The translations under genes and the position numbers were made by a program. The notes under the pieces were generated by a model that saw only the letters and a program-made list of their open reading frames with translations, ran no database searches and had not been told where the DNA came from. Positions 63,671-64,000 of a stretch of 64,000 bases of DNA are shown piece by piece. The stretch spans positions 1,108,764 through 1,172,763 of the forward strand of contig JAEPQD010000001.1 in NCBI GenBank assembly GCA_017642695.1. The letters are read 5' to 3'. How positions within the stretch are numbered: position 1 is the first letter of the stretch; each line of letters opens with the position of its first letter. This stretch comes from Parvibaculum sp. (GTDB taxonomy: Bacteria > Pseudomonadota > Alphaproteobacteria > Parvibaculales > Parvibaculaceae).

Positions 63671-64000
63671 GCTGAGCAGTTCGCCCCGCCAAGGACGCAG
63701 AATTTCGCGCAGTGGCGGTGGTTGAGCTTCACCGTGCCTAGGCTTTCGGCGAGCGTTGCCCCGGTCTCGAACTGCGGGTCGTCCGGTAGCAGCGTGCAGG
63801 CGACGACGGCGGGTGCCGCCGCGCCCTTCCGTTTAACGACCATGCGGCTCGTTGCGCACATCATCGCGCCGGGATCGACATCGAGAATGCCCCAGCAGGC
63901 GGTAGTGATCTCCGGCACATCCGCTTCCTCGTCCATCTCGGGAAAGAGTACGAGTGTCGACGGGTCGCCGCCGTCGAGCCCAATCCCTTCCTTTTCGAAA
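63667..64000 (-). CDS. C-terminus of a probable radical-SAM protein (runs off the window)
   Basis: The last 110 residues are present. ACWGILDVDPGAMMCATSRMVVKRKG, AVVACTLLPDDPQFETG and LNHRHCAKFCVLGGANCSA have the cysteine-rich auxiliary-cluster pattern of SPASM-like radical-SAM tails. The N-terminal CxxxCxxC lies outside the window. Its stop overlaps the lldD stop by 4 nt on the opposite strand. Confidence 0.6.
   Translation of the reverse strand, partial: FEKEGIGLDGGDPSTLVLFPEMDEEADVPEITTACWGILDVDPGAMMCATSRMVVKRKGAAAPAVVACTLLPDDPQFETGATLAESLGTVKLNHRHCAKFCVLGGANCSA

Overview
The window reads as chromosomal DNA of a high-GC alphaproteobacterium. The cell-cycle regulator GcrA, a SAM-II riboswitch in front of metZ, the alphaproteobacterial layout phoR-pstSCAB-phoU-phoB, and a double-length dCTP deaminase all point there. 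The wealth of acyl-CoA, Baeyer-Villiger, alkyl-sulfatase and di-iron genes suggests a degrader of aliphatic compounds or surfactants, with Parvibaculum-like Hyphomicrobiales my best guess. That genus assignment is inference. No rRNA or tRNA gene and no CRISPR array was recognised.

Layout. (1) 0.2-9.9 kb is a divergent catabolic regulon. A minus-strand operon (TetR regulator, FAD hydroxylase, SnoaL-like protein, APH-type kinase, Baeyer-Villiger-type monooxygenase) faces a plus-strand operon (APH-type kinase, SDR, acyl-CoA dehydrogenase, zinc alcohol dehydrogenase, SnoaL-like protein). They share a promoter region with a perfect inverted repeat. Kinase + SDR + acyl-CoA dehydrogenase resembles the logic of LvaA/LvaD/LvaC 4-hydroxyacyl-CoA catabolism. 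(2) 9.9-12.1 kb is an exbB-exbD-tonB operon behind a long palindrome. (3) 12.2-18.6 kb holds PAS proteins, an SdsA-type alkyl sulfatase, an MDR reductase, and a ferredoxin plus di-iron ferritin-like protein. (4) 18.9-25.0 kb is tamA-tamB. (5) 25.1-32 kb has a copper ATPase under a CueR-type promoter, a Tat-type amine oxidase, and an AT-richer island with a PIN-like protein. That island is bracketed by a degenerate copy of the 3' end of copA and a truncated copy of a neighbouring tetR. (6) 32-38.9 kb holds assorted enzymes, TetR regulators and palindromic repeat clusters.

(7) 38.9-46.7 kb is the complete phosphate regulon phoR-pstS-pstC-pstA-pstB-phoU-phoB with a Pho box before pstS. (8) 46.8-48.6 kb has gcrA and an orphan ABC-2 permease. 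(9) 48,578-52,489 is an intact 3.9-kb transposon. It has 17-bp perfect terminal inverted repeats, an 8-bp target duplication (GCCGTTTG) and an IS1-like DDE transposase. Its cargo is a ClpP-fold protein, a HigB toxin, a HigA antitoxin fused to an ImmA/IrrE-type metalloprotease domain, and two small proteins. It landed just after the permease stop codon, ahead of the terminator that probably served that gene.

(10) 52.5-64 kb holds argD-argF-hslO, a lipoprotein, a short BLUF photoreceptor, argE, apaG, metZ (behind a SAM-II riboswitch and terminator), a dCTP deaminase, a dienelactone hydrolase, an FMN alpha-hydroxyacid dehydrogenase, and the C-terminus of a probable radical-SAM protein that runs off the window. 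A 250-nt region before argD looks like a structured RNA but matches no class I know.
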